Assembly: GCA_035541995.1 (NCBI GenBank)
Contig: DATKMG010000678.1
Span: 1 to 5,762 of the forward strand
Source: DATKMG01 sp035541995
Lineage (GTDB): Bacteria; Acidobacteriota; Terriglobia; Versatilivoradales; Versatilivoraceae
Length of the DNA stretch: 5,762 bases
Direction: 5' to 3'
The notes under the pieces were generated by a model. The model saw nothing but the letters and a program-made list of their open reading frames with translations. It was not told where the DNA came from and ran no database searches. The position numbers and the translations under genes are program-made. This document shows, piece after piece, positions 5,561 to 5,762 of this stretch. Within the stretch, counting starts at the first letter, position 1. Each line of letters opens with the position of its first letter.

Positions 5561-5762
5561 GCACCCGTTCCGGGTGCGGAAAACATGAAAACGGATCAAG
5601 TCCTGAGGTGCGCGGCATAATGGGCCTCGAACCCCAGGCTAATTTCCAACACCGCTTCGCGGTGACTGGAGATTGGACATTTGTGAAGCGGCAGGAGGCC
5701 GCTTCTTCCTTATTGAGCCCCGCTGGGGGCGGCAGACAGTAGCCCAGGGCGCCGTCAGCGGC
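5561..5762. repeat. Cluster of short extragenic palindromes, no gene seen
   Basis: This gene-free stretch carries serial hairpins: GCACCCG/CGGGTGC (5561-5567 and 5571-5577), CACCGC/GCGGTG (5650-5655 and 5659-5664), GAAGCGGC/GCCGCTTC (5685-5692 and 5698-5705), GCCCC with a following G run (5717-5730), and GCCG/CGGC (5751-5754 and 5759-5762, at the window edge). The third is followed by TTCCTTATT and could weakly terminate plus-strand transcripts. The block resembles a mosaic of dispersed intergenic repeats that continues past the window. Frames open here lack family features. Confidence 0.5.

Noticed and set aside
5685..5705. 8-bp GC-rich stem as the intrinsic terminator of the kinase gene
   Set aside because: It is about 245 bases after the stop, followed only by TTCCTTATT, and lies within a cluster of similar palindromes.
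5545..5742. 65-codon plus-strand frame in the downstream region
   Set aside because: It runs through several palindromes, shows low-complexity repeat-like translation and has no family resemblance.

Overview
The window looks like chromosomal DNA from a member of the Acidobacteriota or a close relative. The main reason is the large plus-strand gene. Its N-terminal domain is the winged helix seen in acidobacterial CadC-like regulators, its kinase and TolB-like propeller are of the type expanded in Solibacter-like genomes, and it ends in the NWFEELKRL tail I associate with those proteins. The minus-strand metalloprotease is also of a type I associate with that phylum. The phylum is an inference from family resemblance; no rRNA or other marker is present.

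Layout. Positions 1-785 (+) hold the 3' end of a large glycoside-hydrolase-family-2-like gene that begins before the window. After a 62-base convergent gap comes a minus-strand gene (848-1576) for a probable secreted or membrane-anchored HExxH zinc protease of unknown substrate. A 416-base divergent intergenic region follows (1577-1992). It holds a long interrupted palindrome with embedded direct repeats, and a Shine-Dalgarno (SD) site locked in a small hairpin. Positions 1993-5439 (+) encode a 1148-residue protein: OmpR/CadC-type winged helix, Pro/Glu-rich linker, complete Ser/Thr kinase, one transmembrane helix, then a periplasmic TolB/PD40-type propeller. The last 323 bases hold no convincing gene and are dense in short palindromes.

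How the parts may work together. The large protein reads as a membrane-tethered, DNA-binding receptor kinase. The propeller would sense something outside the inner membrane, while the kinase and DNA-binding domain face the cytoplasm. The protease gene is divergent from it across a region with operator-like symmetry, so shared control or autoregulation is possible but unproven. The hydrolase fragment shows no visible functional link.

Most notable points. (i) The DNA-binding/kinase fusion appears to retain the ribosome binding site and start codon of a formerly separate kinase gene inside its linker. (ii) Two different palindromic repeat elements, each spanning 58 bases, sit in frame inside the kinase domain, one between the lobes and one in the activation loop. 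(iii) The second element contains a run of nine Gs where a one-base slip would end the protein before the membrane helix.
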